From NCBI RefSeq assembly GCF_036227325.1, contig NZ_CP109467.1, positions 8,928,001 through 8,992,000 on the forward strand: 64,000 nucleotides of DNA, in the 5' to 3' direction. The notes under the pieces were generated by a model. The model saw nothing but the letters and a program-made list of their open reading frames with translations, was not told the origin of the DNA and ran no database searches. Numbering within the stretch: position 1 is the first letter of the stretch; the number at the start of each line of letters is the position of its first letter. Source of the DNA: Streptomyces sp. NBC_01465. GTDB lineage: Bacteria; Actinomycetota; Actinomycetes; Streptomycetales; Streptomycetaceae. Positions 18,401-26,243 of the stretch are shown here, in pieces. The translations under genes and the position numbers were made by a program.

Positions 18401-18770
18401 CATGGTCCCCGTCGAGGCCGTCCACGAGCAGCAGCAGGTGTCGGCCGCCCGCCTCGGCCCGCGCGCAAGCACGGGCCCAGAGGCCGTCAAGCGTGCTCGC
18501 TCTGGAGAGCGGCGCAGCCACCTCGCCCAATATCGCCGTGAGCTGGTCGTGGACTTCCTGTCGAAACCGCCTTGTCTGCCCGCCGGAGGCGCCCGACGCG
18601 AAAAAAGCGACGACGTCGACATTCCCCGGCGGGTGAGCGGCGAGCCGCTCGGCCAGAGCAGTCTTGCCGGACCCGGGCGGCCCGATAACCCAGCGGTAGG
18701 ACTCGTGGGAGCACGCGAACGCTTCGAGTTCCGCCAGTTCGCCGACCCGCCCGCGAACGTCGTCCATCAA
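15453..18770 (-). CDS. STAND-type NTPase with long helical-repeat domain
   Basis: The product is 1,105 aa. Walker A is GPPGSGKT at 30-37 and Walker B LLLLVDGLDGD at 112-122, followed by a sensor-like region (HVLLFSRALPEIPG). Residues from about 330 to the end are helical repeats of irregular length (TGMAEVAARRGDTERARRYV, and VDLAVALAQCGSPGRAERIL), likely a TPR-like superhelix for ligand sensing. There is no N-terminal effector domain, since the P-loop begins at residue 30, so a separate protein must act. It lies 93 bp upstream of the 158-aa gene on the same strand, giving a probable three-gene operon. Confidence 0.8.
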   Translation of the reverse strand: MMDDVRGRVGELAELEAFACSHESYRWVIGPPGSGKTALAERLAAHPPGNVDVVAFFASGASGGQTRRFRQEVHDQLTAILGEVAAPLSRASTLDGLWARACARAEAGGRHLLLLVDGLDGDHESPPIAALLPAATGSHGHVLLFSRALPEIPGAVPRSHPLRDEQRCPRVLLSASPLATVLADGDARTVLGALAVAGPLSADDLEAVIAARGGGMDAHDVRAVLRRAPSGVLASRGDPDSSQERFDLADDVRRETLAAIGHAETERHRGALHAWAEQFARRGWPDDTPAYLLDHYPAVLVAGADIAALAALPSPERIALWQRRAGHPAAAWQEITDVLNVLAATEADSLGESCVLAMRRYRLTERPGHVSFGFPAALPVAWAEQGQWSWAECLASVIWHSVRAYTGMAEVAARRGDTERARRYVARARAIALDDPGGGVWSAPSLAGLARTAHACGARTTALELLREAEHLACVAPPSPGTDLMAVALAAVAEAHLEIGDRADALRILGMAEGLAHSTSGRSDDALVGIAARSAQVRGAKECVVAFPRPQGAGAQIRVYAEFARGVAHQEGLKAGGALLRVAERMLARLPAPVAEATDAGVLRAVRERFLAVLGLAEAAARVPDRDLCLRLVEEAAGQGGQGAARVAHLYQLLDLPAQAWHLLDGLVEPQVRLSALIRCAEAAHEGGNSDAASVYLENAVRAAASIEGPRHHSDSRVDLAVALAQCGSPGRAERILRDLDTPGTGHFWETLAVAEAVAHHGRFDQAGALFALANSNGDADAVHRIAAILGRGAGRAGDHALAREFASHAGEKSYVFALEQATIGAAEAGHFALAERLLTVARSVSKTSVSRSRRGLEQDPATVAASAALRSGDLEWAGRFADRIQMPDMFSDQSGPAVKHAVGGDLAAAEYEALSVTVPNRAQALLRVAEIAAALGRNDHVERLLDLARRAAEGWTDATKGARAQQGAAVAEVAARIGRPDRADAMLHRADDALANSRIPVLAARAEALARNGEQEAAVALLEEAFGSLGSRSLANKEREVRALVLAAVAIDPALCRRHIAGLLATRTRTPEWLAAVVFCRAELAALVVALLDGEVASHGGVAR

Positions 18771-18814
18771 CTCCCCCTCGCCAGGAGCCCCAGAGGACCA
18801 CCCTCGTCCCCACG

Positions 18815-18832
18815 CTGACAGAAAACACTGTC
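18815..18832. promoter_or_regulatory. Inverted repeat upstream of STAND operon
   Basis: TGACAG at 18815-18820 and CTGTCA at 18827-18832 form a perfect 6+6 palindrome with a six-base spacer, 45-62 bp upstream of the start at 18770. On the minus strand the proximal arm also reads TTGACAG, like a -35 element, but no clear -10 hexamer follows. It is a candidate operator or promoter element. Confidence 0.35.
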
Positions 18833-19209
18833 AACGGCCAGGGCTAAGATCCCCTACGGCCGGAAGCGGCAGCCCTGATCGCCCGCAAGTCGGCCTCGGA
18901 AAGCGGCTGGGCAACCCCGTGCTGATGGACCCGGGCAACGACCGCGGCCCCTCGCCTACAAAGCACGCCGGGCCGGGGGCGCGTTGATGGAAGTAGCTCT
19001 GGCCTACACCTCGCAGTGCTGCCCGCGGCACCAGCCCCGAACGCCCACCCGGCACCAAGAACCCACACCCCGCCACAACGTCGGCATCACCGTCAACCGC
19101 CCCGAGCCCTTTGAACAGTCGGGAGAACAAGCGGGGCCGATAGCCGGCCGTGACGAGCTGCGGTGGCTGGACGGTGGCCTGTCAGTGGCGCCTGGCACCA
19201 TGGCCACCC
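18833..19209. other. Intergenic region, no gene seen
   Basis: This lies between the divergent STAND operon and the DUF6461 gene. Open frames here lack coding character. I see no RNA gene, and no repeat beyond the palindrome at its left edge. Confidence 0.5.
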
Positions 19210-19827
19210 ATGAACGCTGAATTGGCCGAACGCTCCTGGCTCCGCGACTTCCACTGCGGCTTCCTGCTGGAGGGCTACACCCTGACTCTGGTTCGCGGGC
19301 TCACTCCGCGTGAGTACCTCGACCGCATCGGCGCCCAGCCGCAAGAAGACTGTGACGGCTTCGACAAGTTCATCGCCCGGGACAGCGAATTCCAGGACGA
19401 TCAGGACGACTGGGGCGACCGCATGTTTGTCGGCGCTGCTGTGGTCCACCACGAAGACGCCGACTGGGTCCTGGCTCTCGAGATCAACGGCGGCATCGAG
19501 ATCCACACCGATGCGATGAAGCACGCCACTCGCGGCACCCGCGGCGTCTCGCACTTCCTCAGCCCGAACGCCATGTCCCTGTTCTCCTGGTGGGAGGACG
19601 GTGAGCTGCGCACTCGCTTCGAAGGTCCCCTCCATCGAGAAGGCAGCACACCCGACCACCTCCTCGACCTCATGGGCCAGACGGGGTTCGACCTCGAAAC
19701 CGGCACCTACGACCTGGAGAACTACATCGCACTCGCGGAAGAGCTCACCGGCGTCCACCTGACCGCGAACATGCTGGAATACGGCACCTACTGCACAGGC
19801 ATCGTCGAGATCCCCACCGAGCGCTGA
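19210..19827 (+). CDS. DUF6461-like protein
   Basis: The 205-aa product starts at ATG 19210 (MNAELAERSWLRDFHCGFLL). The opening YTLTLVRGLTPREYLDRIGA and the acidic, Trp-rich body (HHEDADWVLALEINGGIEIH, LFSWWEDGELRTRFEG) follow the DUF6461 pattern common in Streptomyces. The function of the family is unknown. It is soluble, with no signal peptide, and stands alone between two long intergenic stretches. Upstream in-frame codons back to 19150 are not needed. Confidence 0.7.
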   Translation: MNAELAERSWLRDFHCGFLLEGYTLTLVRGLTPREYLDRIGAQPQEDCDGFDKFIARDSEFQDDQDDWGDRMFVGAAVVHHEDADWVLALEINGGIEIHTDAMKHATRGTRGVSHFLSPNAMSLFSWWEDGELRTRFEGPLHREGSTPDHLLDLMGQTGFDLETGTYDLENYIALAEELTGVHLTANMLEYGTYCTGIVEIPTER

Positions 19828-20485
19828 ACCGGTGTCGTCATCGACGCGACCGACGCACGACACCCGCACCAGCCTCCCGAGCCCCGCGCACGATCAGCAT
19901 GAGATCGGCTGCAAGACCATACGGAAGGCGCATCGCGAACTCCCCGCAACGGTCGCCCCTCTGGACGCCTGAGTCCTGGCGCGGACACTGCAAGATCCCT
20001 TCACGTCTGATCCCGAGCCTTGGCGGAAACGACGGCTCAGATGACGACTGCTTCCACACGAGGTCGACAGCGTGAGTGACATCAGGTGCTCCTACTTCTC
20101 AGCGCCATTTACAGCCTCTCAGGACCCGGACCGCTGCTGAGATCCGTCAACATCCGCTCTTCCTTGTGCCCTACGGAGCCAGCTGAGGCACCACGCAGCA
20201 CGTTCCCTACCGCTCAGCGTCGACCGCCTTGTGTCGAGCCTGCCATCGCAGAGGACCATGGCCCGAGCCGACTACCAAGCGGGTTCCGCAGAGCGCCGGG
20301 CCACTCCCTCATTCCTGCACAGGTGGAGTGGCTCCACCTGTGTGCCTCGCACTGGAGTCCGGGCAGGCACCCGATCTGACCGCCGTAAACCCAGGGCATT
20401 CCCTGCCGCGTACTACCTGTCGTACCGTCGCGTGACGTGCCGCCTGCACGGGGGTCGTGGCAGGCCGGACCGGGGGAGGGGCACC
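19828..20485. other. Intergenic region, no gene seen
   Basis: About 660 bp between DUF6461 and WhiB with no convincing coding frame. The right end must carry the whiB promoter, and the only clear signal there is the G-rich ribosome binding site just before 20486. Confidence 0.45.
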
Positions 20486-20818
20486 ATGGCGGTATCCGAA
20501 GACAACGGCTGGGGTGAGCAGGCGAAGTGCCTGACGGCCGATCCGGAGGACCTGTTCGTCGAGGGCGCCGCCCAGAACCGGGCGAAAGCCCTCTGCACTG
20601 GGTGCCCGGTGCGCACGCAATGCCTCGCCCACGCCCTGGACAACCGGATCGAGCACGGAATCTGGGGCGGCATGACCGAACGCGAACGGCGGGCCCTCCT
20701 GCGCCGCCGCCCCCTGGTGACGTCCTGGCAGCGCCTGCTCCAAACCGCGCAGAGTGAGCACGAGCGCAGCACCTCAACCGGCCTGAATGGCAAAGACAGC
20801 CAGTCCAGGGCCAGCTGA
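20486..20818 (+). CDS. WhiB-family iron-sulfur transcription regulator
   Basis: The 110-aa product starts at ATG 20486 after GGGGGAGGGG. The four cluster-binding cysteines are Cys15, Cys37, Cys40 and Cys46 (CTGCPVRTQC), the exact C-x2-C-x5-C spacing. GIWGGMTERERRALLRRR is the signature turn and basic helix. Wbl proteins bind a 4Fe-4S cluster, contact sigma factor region 4 and respond to redox or NO. The short C-terminal tail (STSTGLNGKDSQ) is unlike chromosomal WhiB and WhiD, so this is probably one of the accessory Wbl paralogues common on plasmids and integrated elements. Confidence 0.93.
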   Translation: MAVSEDNGWGEQAKCLTADPEDLFVEGAAQNRAKALCTGCPVRTQCLAHALDNRIEHGIWGGMTERERRALLRRRPLVTSWQRLLQTAQSEHERSTSTGLNGKDSQSRAS

Positions 20819-20955
20819 GAACGGATCTTCGACCCTGACCGCTTCCCGCCGGGTGCTCCGCACGGCCCGGCGGACAGGGATTGCCACGTGCCTTTCGGCT
20901 GGGACTGCGAGGGTGTGGTCTCGCCTACCGAGTCGGTCTGATCCACGGCTCGAAT

Positions 20956-20975
20956 CCCCGGCCGGGAGGCCGGGG
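20956..20975. terminator. GC-rich hairpin downstream of whiB-like gene
   Basis: CCCCGGCC at 20956-20963 pairs with GGCCGGGG at 20968-20975 around a GGGA loop, 138 bp after the WhiB stop. There is no T-tract, which is common for Streptomyces terminators. Confidence 0.4.
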
Positions 20976-21018
20976 CTTGATCGCCCACTTCGGTTGCGCC
21001 TGTAGTGCAGGGGCGGCT

Positions 21019-21075
21019 GACATCCGTCTATCGACGATTCGCTCTCGTCCGCGGCATCGTCGATAGACGGATGTC
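21019..21075. repeat. Perfect 20-bp inverted repeat with 17-nt loop
   Basis: Positions 21019-21038 are the exact reverse complement of 21056-21075, enclosing a 17-base loop. It lies in the noncoding stretch between whiB and the convergent hydrolase operon. Its arm composition (about 50 percent GC, with CTATCGACGAT) is lower than that of the surroundings. It could be a bidirectional terminator, a structured RNA, a recombination site or a miniature mobile element. Confidence 0.75.
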
Positions 21076-21295
21076 CGCGCTCAAGGGCTGGCATCTTCTG
21101 CGGAAGCTCCGCTGCAGCACCCATCGCATCTCCGACACCAGGGAGGCCGTCCTCGTCTTTCACAACGCGTCAACGTGAGGTTGGAAGACTCAGTGACGCG
21201 ACTGCTGTGACGCGCCGACAAGGAGGAAGTCAGTTGCCCCGGCGCGCAGACGATGCCCGGGCCCTGTCGTGTCGGCCTGCAAATACCGGTGCCGC
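21076..21295. other. Noncoding remainder before hydrolase operon
   Basis: With 20819-21018 this completes a gene-free stretch of about 480 bp. Beyond the two hairpins I see no coding frame or RNA gene. Confidence 0.4.
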
Positions 21296-22324
21296 TCAGC
21301 GGGAGTAGTCCGCAAGCGTGAGGAGCAGGTGCGCCGACTCCACACGCACGAAGTCCGAGTGGGCTCCCGCAGGATTGAGACGACGGCCCCGGGCAAACAC
21401 GTCGGAGGCGTCGACATTCACGAAACGGTGGTCGAGCCAGGAGAGTGGGTACCGCTCGTCGGCCGGCAGGAGACGCGTAGAGAACGGGGGCGCCGGGGCA
21501 GGTCCGACCCCCGAGTGCCCGATGCCGGGCTGCTGTTCAGCACGCAGGTGCCAGAATCCGGTCGCCCGGTCGTGGCGGGAAAATGTGGCCACCACCGGGC
21601 CGCTCAGGGGAGCGCCGTCGTGTGCCTCGCTCGGCAGGACGTGGGGAAACAGCGAGAGGAACGCGTCGCGCCGGGCCGCCATTTGAAAGAGCAACATGCT
21701 GTCCGCGGTGAAGGGGCGGTTGGTCGGGTGGGTTGCTGTGCTCCAGCCAAGGGTGTCCTCGAGGTGGGCGTCGGCCGCCCACTGCACCGCCTCGCACAGG
21801 AACCGGCAGCCGAAGGAGTGCCCGATCAGATGGAGATATTGGCCGTCGCGGTTGGCCAGGACGGGCGAGGCCGCGGGATCGGCGCGCTCGCCATCCAGGT
21901 AGCCGAGGATCCGGCCCAGAATGTGGGCGGCGTGCCCGTTTCCGTCGCGGGACCCCATCGCATGTGCCCGGTCCCGGATCCGGCGATAGCCGGCGGGCGT
22001 GGCCCGGCTTGAGGAGGGCCAGCGCACCACAACACACCACGGGTTGTACCCCTTGGCTGTGAGGGCCGGGTACTGGTCCGGTGCCGCAGCGAGGTTGCTC
22101 TGCGCCAGGGCCAACAGCCGTGTAGCTGTGCGCACGGCGGAGGCGGGCGAGGTCTGCCACCCGTGCACGTAGACGAAGATGTCTGTTGCCCACGCGGGCG
22201 GGGCCACGTGCTCCGCGAAGTGCGCGCGCAGCCTGTGGCCGGGCACAGGCACTCCCGAGTCGGCGTCGAGCAGCCAGCCCGTCTCATCCAGATCGAGAGT
22301 ATCGACCACAGGGGGGTGGTTCAT
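21296..22324 (-). CDS. Alpha/beta hydrolase, third gene of TIR-CHAT operon
   Basis: The product is 342 aa from ATG 22324, overlapping the CHAT stop by 4 bp (ATGA). IFVYVHGW (HG at 54-55) forms the oxyanion turn and YLHLIGHSFGCRF holds the nucleophile Ser170 in G-H-S-F-G. Candidate catalytic His residues lie in GAHSDFVRVESAH near the C-terminus, with an upstream Asp in LSWLDHRFVNVDASD. This is a lipase/esterase-like serine hydrolase. There is no signal peptide, so it acts inside the cell, perhaps on membrane lipid or a cofactor. The obligate coupling to CHAT suggests it is a partner or proteolytic target of that protein. Confidence 0.85.
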   Translation of the reverse strand: MNHPPVVDTLDLDETGWLLDADSGVPVPGHRLRAHFAEHVAPPAWATDIFVYVHGWQTSPASAVRTATRLLALAQSNLAAAPDQYPALTAKGYNPWCVVVRWPSSSRATPAGYRRIRDRAHAMGSRDGNGHAAHILGRILGYLDGERADPAASPVLANRDGQYLHLIGHSFGCRFLCEAVQWAADAHLEDTLGWSTATHPTNRPFTADSMLLFQMAARRDAFLSLFPHVLPSEAHDGAPLSGPVVATFSRHDRATGFWHLRAEQQPGIGHSGVGPAPAPPFSTRLLPADERYPLSWLDHRFVNVDASDVFARGRRLNPAGAHSDFVRVESAHLLLTLADYSR

Positions 22325-23604
22325 GTGGTGCCTTCCCTCGCCCGGACGAGACGGGCGTCCATCCCACTGTGCAACCCGTACGCGAAACCAAGCGGGTTGC
22401 GGTAGCGGGTAGCGAAGTGCCGGGCCAGATCGTTGGTGATGCTGCCTGCGGTGACCCCGCCGCGCAGGTACCGGGTAACGAACTCCAGGGCGTACTCCGC
22501 GGCGAACGCCTGCGGCATGGCAATCTGAGGTCCCAGCACCCCCTCCGCGCCGTGGTCGATGAGCATCCGCCCCAAAAACGAAGGGTCCGCGTTCGCCCTG
22601 ATGATGCCGGCATGGCACGCGTTGAGCAGGACCAGCGGCCGGAAAGAACTATGACGGTGCGCCGCACGCAGCTCACGGACGCTGTGTCCGTCGAAGGAGA
22701 CCCCGTCCTCCAGCCTGATCACCAGCACAGGCGGTTCGGGCTCATTACTCAAAAACTCGCCATGGCACCAGAAGTACGTCAACTGCTCGTCGAAGTCCGC
22801 ATCCCCAAAGTCACGAACAAGCTCGTCATACGTCGTGCGGATCGTGCACTTGGCATCCGCGGCCAGCGCCTTGGCGACGTCATCCGCCCGCGTCGCACGA
22901 CCCACCCGGGGGTCGTGATTCAGGCTCACGACCGGCTGGAGCAGCGGGGCACGGCGCGGACCGAGCCACGCATAAGCGGCTCCGGTGTGCTCGATCTGGT
23001 GCCGGTAGCCAAGAAACCGCGAGAACACAGTATCCAAGCCCGCGGCAGGCTCAGGAGAATCACCAGAGATACAGAGCATGGACCAGGGCAGATGCAGATC
23101 AGAATCGAACCGCACCCGAAGCCCATCGCGCAACAGCGCAGAACGCAGATAGGAGCGGAAAGCCTCGGTCTGGACGTCATCTCCACGCAGCAGGGTGTCG
23201 AAGAGCAGAGACTCACCGCTGCGGGCCAGATCGCTCACCGCCTGGCGCAGAGGGTCCTCCGGTTCGGTGCTCAGATCGGCGGACGATGCATAGGGACGGT
23301 TCCGGACTCGCAGCGCCCGGCCTTGTTCGTCAACCGGCTGGAAGTCGACGAACCTCTCCTTCCAACGTGCGCACAGCCGGGCAGCCGCACCGTGGACCTC
23401 CTCGGGCCGCGCGCTCAGGTCGGCCTTGTGCTCGGTGCCCTGGAGCGAGGGTAGGGAGGTCCCCGACATGCGCGCCCGAATCCTGCCTCCACCCAGGACA
23501 TCGAAACTCACCCTCAGGTCAGGAGGTTCCGTCTCCAGGTGCGGCAGGAAACGGAAACCGTCACTGGGATCCTGGACCACACGCGTGGTCAACGTACGGG
23601 GCAT
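22321..23604 (-). CDS. CHAT-domain cysteine protease-like protein
   Basis: The product is 427 aa from ATG 23604, four bases after the TIR gene's stop. The CHAT fold is marked by HLPWSMLC (171-178), the catalytic His281 in TYFWCHGEF and Cys330 in PLVLLNACHAG, the clan CD His/Cys dyad. The region up to about residue 120 is a separate beta-rich domain (PDLRVSFDVLGGGRIRARM). CHAT proteases are caspase relatives; in other bacteria they cleave partner proteins after immune activation. The candidate substrate here is the adjacent hydrolase or TIR protein. Confidence 0.88.
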   Translation of the reverse strand: MPRTLTTRVVQDPSDGFRFLPHLETEPPDLRVSFDVLGGGRIRARMSGTSLPSLQGTEHKADLSARPEEVHGAAARLCARWKERFVDFQPVDEQGRALRVRNRPYASSADLSTEPEDPLRQAVSDLARSGESLLFDTLLRGDDVQTEAFRSYLRSALLRDGLRVRFDSDLHLPWSMLCISGDSPEPAAGLDTVFSRFLGYRHQIEHTGAAYAWLGPRRAPLLQPVVSLNHDPRVGRATRADDVAKALAADAKCTIRTTYDELVRDFGDADFDEQLTYFWCHGEFLSNEPEPPVLVIRLEDGVSFDGHSVRELRAAHRHSSFRPLVLLNACHAGIIRANADPSFLGRMLIDHGAEGVLGPQIAMPQAFAAEYALEFVTRYLRGGVTAGSITNDLARHFATRYRNPLGFAYGLHSGMDARLVRAREGTT

Positions 23605-23608
23605 CGGG

Positions 23609-25300
23609 TCAGGACCTCCCCCGCCCAGCCCGGGTCCCCTCGGACCCAGCGACATCCACGTACGTTTCCACCTGCTGCAGCACGACGCCGGTGTCGTGGT
23701 GCACGAACGTGAACCGAATCCGATGCCGGCCGGGCTCTTTAGCCAGGAGAGCGAACTGCGCCAACTCCGCGGCCCCGGGGCCGTAGGACGCCGTGGCGGG
23801 AGCAACGTCCGCCCGGCTCAACGGCACGGCCACGACGTCCAGCACAGGCCGCACGTCCGGACGCACCCACAGATGCGCGGGCTCCGCCACCAGCTCCACG
23901 GCCAAGCGCACCGGAGTCCCCGTACGGGGATCGTCGTCCACGAGCATCACATGGGCCCGAACACGCGCGGCCGACACCTCCTCGGGCTCCTCCCGACTTT
24001 GGCCGCCAAGCGAGGCCGCAGCCGCCAGGGCAGCAGGACCTGCTTCAAACGGCAGTGCGACAGGTGCCGACCAGCGCCCTAACGGACCGTTCAGACGTGG
24101 CCGTTCGGCGATGCGAGCGCTGAGGGGCGGGTAGACCGGCGCAGTCCTCAGGTACTGCTGGGCAGCCGCCTCGGCGATCTGCGGTAGCACCTGCGCGAAG
24201 TCTTCGAGACTGGACACGCCTTCGACCGCAGCCTGCTCGGCGCCAGGGCGCACCTGCAGCGTCGACGGCAGGGCCACCGCCAACTGCCTGCTGAGCGACT
24301 CCTCCACGGCCGCGCTCTGCAGGTCGTGAGGATTTCGCGGAACAACGACACTCACCCAGGGTCGATGAACCCCGAAATCGGCAACCCGGGCACGCCGGGC
24401 AGGGTCCTGGAGAGCCCAACGGTCCACCAGGAGCACCCCAGGCCGGGTGGGACCCTGCTGTTTCCCACCCTCGTACGGCGCCTCCTCATCGAGAGAGGAA
24501 ACCGTGACCTGATAGTTCAGCGAATGCCCGATGTCCTGGGCGACGAACGCCAACGGCCGTGCGGTGGACGGGTAATAGGGGTTCCAGTCGAGGGAACTGT
24601 GGCCGTAGTAGGAGGAATCTCTACCCTCCGGCAGGTCGTCCACGGTCGGCGCAGCCACGGTGACGTGCATCGCCCGGGGACTCATACCCCTCCCGAAGGC
24701 GCTGGGCGCCTTGCGATAGTCCAAGGCGCGACCCGGCGCGATCTCGGTGTCCTCGGCGACGCTCACGATGCGCTTAGCCAGCTCGTAGACTGCGCGCTCG
24801 TACTCTTCCGCGAAGGCACGGAGCTTGATCAGCCCGTACAAGCCGTCGGAGACGTAGCGGTCCCCGAAGTCACGGTGATTGAACTGCAACCGCTCCGCAG
24901 GAGTGGGGAGTAGGTGAGAGGGGACCGGAACCCACAGGGCCGGGACAATTGCCTCGGCGGGCCCGGCGGTCGTCGCGCGATGACGGATGGCCCGCTGCTC
25001 AAAGGCATGCCATTCCTTGCCGCATAACTCACTGTCGAAATAACGCGGCGAGAACAACGGCACGAACACCCGACAGGTGGCCAGAACTTCACCCAGCTGT
25101 TCGGACCAGTCCTCACCCGCGCGCAGCTGCCGGTCCATGAACCCGGCAGGCGCGCCTGCCGGCAGGTTGGTCATCGCCAGCACGTGGGCGCAGAGATCGC
25201 CGTAGAGCCGCTCCACCCACATGTCGGGGTCCATCGCTCCAGCCCCGCCACGGGGTGTGTGCGCATAGCTCAGATAGAAATAGGGCCTGTGATCGGCCAT
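23609..25300 (-). CDS. TIR-like protein of FxsC type
   Basis: The product is 563 aa from ATG 25300. It opens MADHRPYFYLSYAHTPRGG, the TIR-like start of FxsC proteins, with VFVPLFSPRYFDSELCGKEW and HAFEQRAIRHR as later TIR elements. A middle region (RPWVSVVVPRN) resembles the rest of FxsC, and the C-terminal 150 residues (VRAHVMLVDDDPRTGTPVRL) form an extra beta-rich domain similar in character to the front of CHAT. In FxSxx-COOH systems FxsC accompanies a radical SAM enzyme and a TPR protein; neither is here. NAD-cleaving activity is not assured. It heads the TIR-CHAT-hydrolase operon. Confidence 0.8.
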   Translation of the reverse strand: MADHRPYFYLSYAHTPRGGAGAMDPDMWVERLYGDLCAHVLAMTNLPAGAPAGFMDRQLRAGEDWSEQLGEVLATCRVFVPLFSPRYFDSELCGKEWHAFEQRAIRHRATTAGPAEAIVPALWVPVPSHLLPTPAERLQFNHRDFGDRYVSDGLYGLIKLRAFAEEYERAVYELAKRIVSVAEDTEIAPGRALDYRKAPSAFGRGMSPRAMHVTVAAPTVDDLPEGRDSSYYGHSSLDWNPYYPSTARPLAFVAQDIGHSLNYQVTVSSLDEEAPYEGGKQQGPTRPGVLLVDRWALQDPARRARVADFGVHRPWVSVVVPRNPHDLQSAAVEESLSRQLAVALPSTLQVRPGAEQAAVEGVSSLEDFAQVLPQIAEAAAQQYLRTAPVYPPLSARIAERPRLNGPLGRWSAPVALPFEAGPAALAAAASLGGQSREEPEEVSAARVRAHVMLVDDDPRTGTPVRLAVELVAEPAHLWVRPDVRPVLDVVAVPLSRADVAPATASYGPGAAELAQFALLAKEPGRHRIRFTFVHHDTGVVLQQVETYVDVAGSEGTRAGRGRS

Positions 25301-25523
25301 GCGCGGCCCCGCTGTTCCTGGCACACAACCCCCGGAGTCCCATGAGCGTTCCAACTGGAAGCCCAGCATAGGAAGGGAAGCCGTCTGCTGGGAATGGTTA
25401 CTACGCCGCAGCAGGAGAGAGCTCGGGTCCCGCACAGCTAAGCGGTCGGCTCCGGAAGTCCTTCCGGGCTTGATCAAACTGCGAGTGGTGGTTGACCAAG
25501 CGCTCGGCTACTGGCGGGAGGGG

Positions 25524-26243
25524 TTATTCCGACCGTGCAGTATTCCCTCGGTTGATCTCGGGTTCGGTCGGGTCTGGGCCTGGCGAGAGGCGGGCCGCTC
25601 CCTCGGGCGTGAAGGTGAAGCCGTCTGTGAACAGAGTGCCCCCGGCTCGGATCGCCCAGAGGACGGGTTCGGTGCGGAGGCAGGCCGTCGGTGAAGTTGG
25701 ACTCGGGGAGAGACCATTCCAGAGGTGGAAGCAGACGAGGGCATCGTCACGCCGGTCGGTCGCATAGGCCAGCGTCTTGGGGTATCTGGGGTTGGTGCCC
25801 CCGAAGAGGACCGAGGGCTCGCCGAACGCCGTGACAACGTCGCTGAGGTGACGATCCTCGCGGCACCAGGTCTCGCCGCTGTGGCGGAGCATGGCGTACT
25901 CAGCCGCGGTGAGGGTTCGATCGAGGGCCAGCCATCCCTGACGATGTGCGATCTCGGCGTATACCGAGGCCATGGAGCCTTCGTGCGTATCACTCCAGAG
26001 ATCCTTGAAGGCGCCGCTCACGCCAGTGGAGAAGAACGCCTTCCGGGTTCGGAGACCCTCCAGTTCCTCCTGACATGCCTCCTCGGCGCTGTCTGCGAAC
26101 GCCACTGCGTCGAGGTAGAGCCTGATCCCCATCTCGCCGCCATACATTCCCGGGCGACGCAAGGCGCTGTTCAAGTGCCTGACCAGGTAATCGAGCACTA
26201 CTTGGACGGAGCGCTCACCGTTGTGGCCGGTCGAGTCGGTCAT
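25524..26243 (-). CDS. Uncharacterised 239-aa protein
   Basis: A soluble protein starting MTDSTGHNGERSVQVVLDYL. The front (VLDYLVRHLNSALRRPGMYG, then MGIRLYLDAVAF) resembles the opening of small effector-associated or immunity-like proteins. The back, with VCFHLWNGLSPSPTSPTACL and a Pro-rich tail, is not recognisable. Its ATG overlaps the stop of the current (frameshifted) NADAR frame in an ATGA; if the NADAR frame is restored the gap becomes about 80 bp. Function unknown. Confidence 0.55.
   Translation of the reverse strand: MTDSTGHNGERSVQVVLDYLVRHLNSALRRPGMYGGEMGIRLYLDAVAFADSAEEACQEELEGLRTRKAFFSTGVSGAFKDLWSDTHEGSMASVYAEIAHRQGWLALDRTLTAAEYAMLRHSGETWCREDRHLSDVVTAFGEPSVLFGGTNPRYPKTLAYATDRRDDALVCFHLWNGLSPSPTSPTACLRTEPVLWAIRAGGTLFTDGFTFTPEGAARLSPGPDPTEPEINRGNTARSE

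Noticed and set aside
20940..20980. tRNA-like T-arm (CTCGAATCCCCGG)
   Set aside because: No acceptor, D or anticodon arms can be folded around it; the hairpin is better read as a terminator.
23609..25300. Complete FxSxx-COOH system
   Set aside because: Only an FxsC-like protein is present; no FxSxx peptide, radical SAM maturase or FxsT gene was found in the window.
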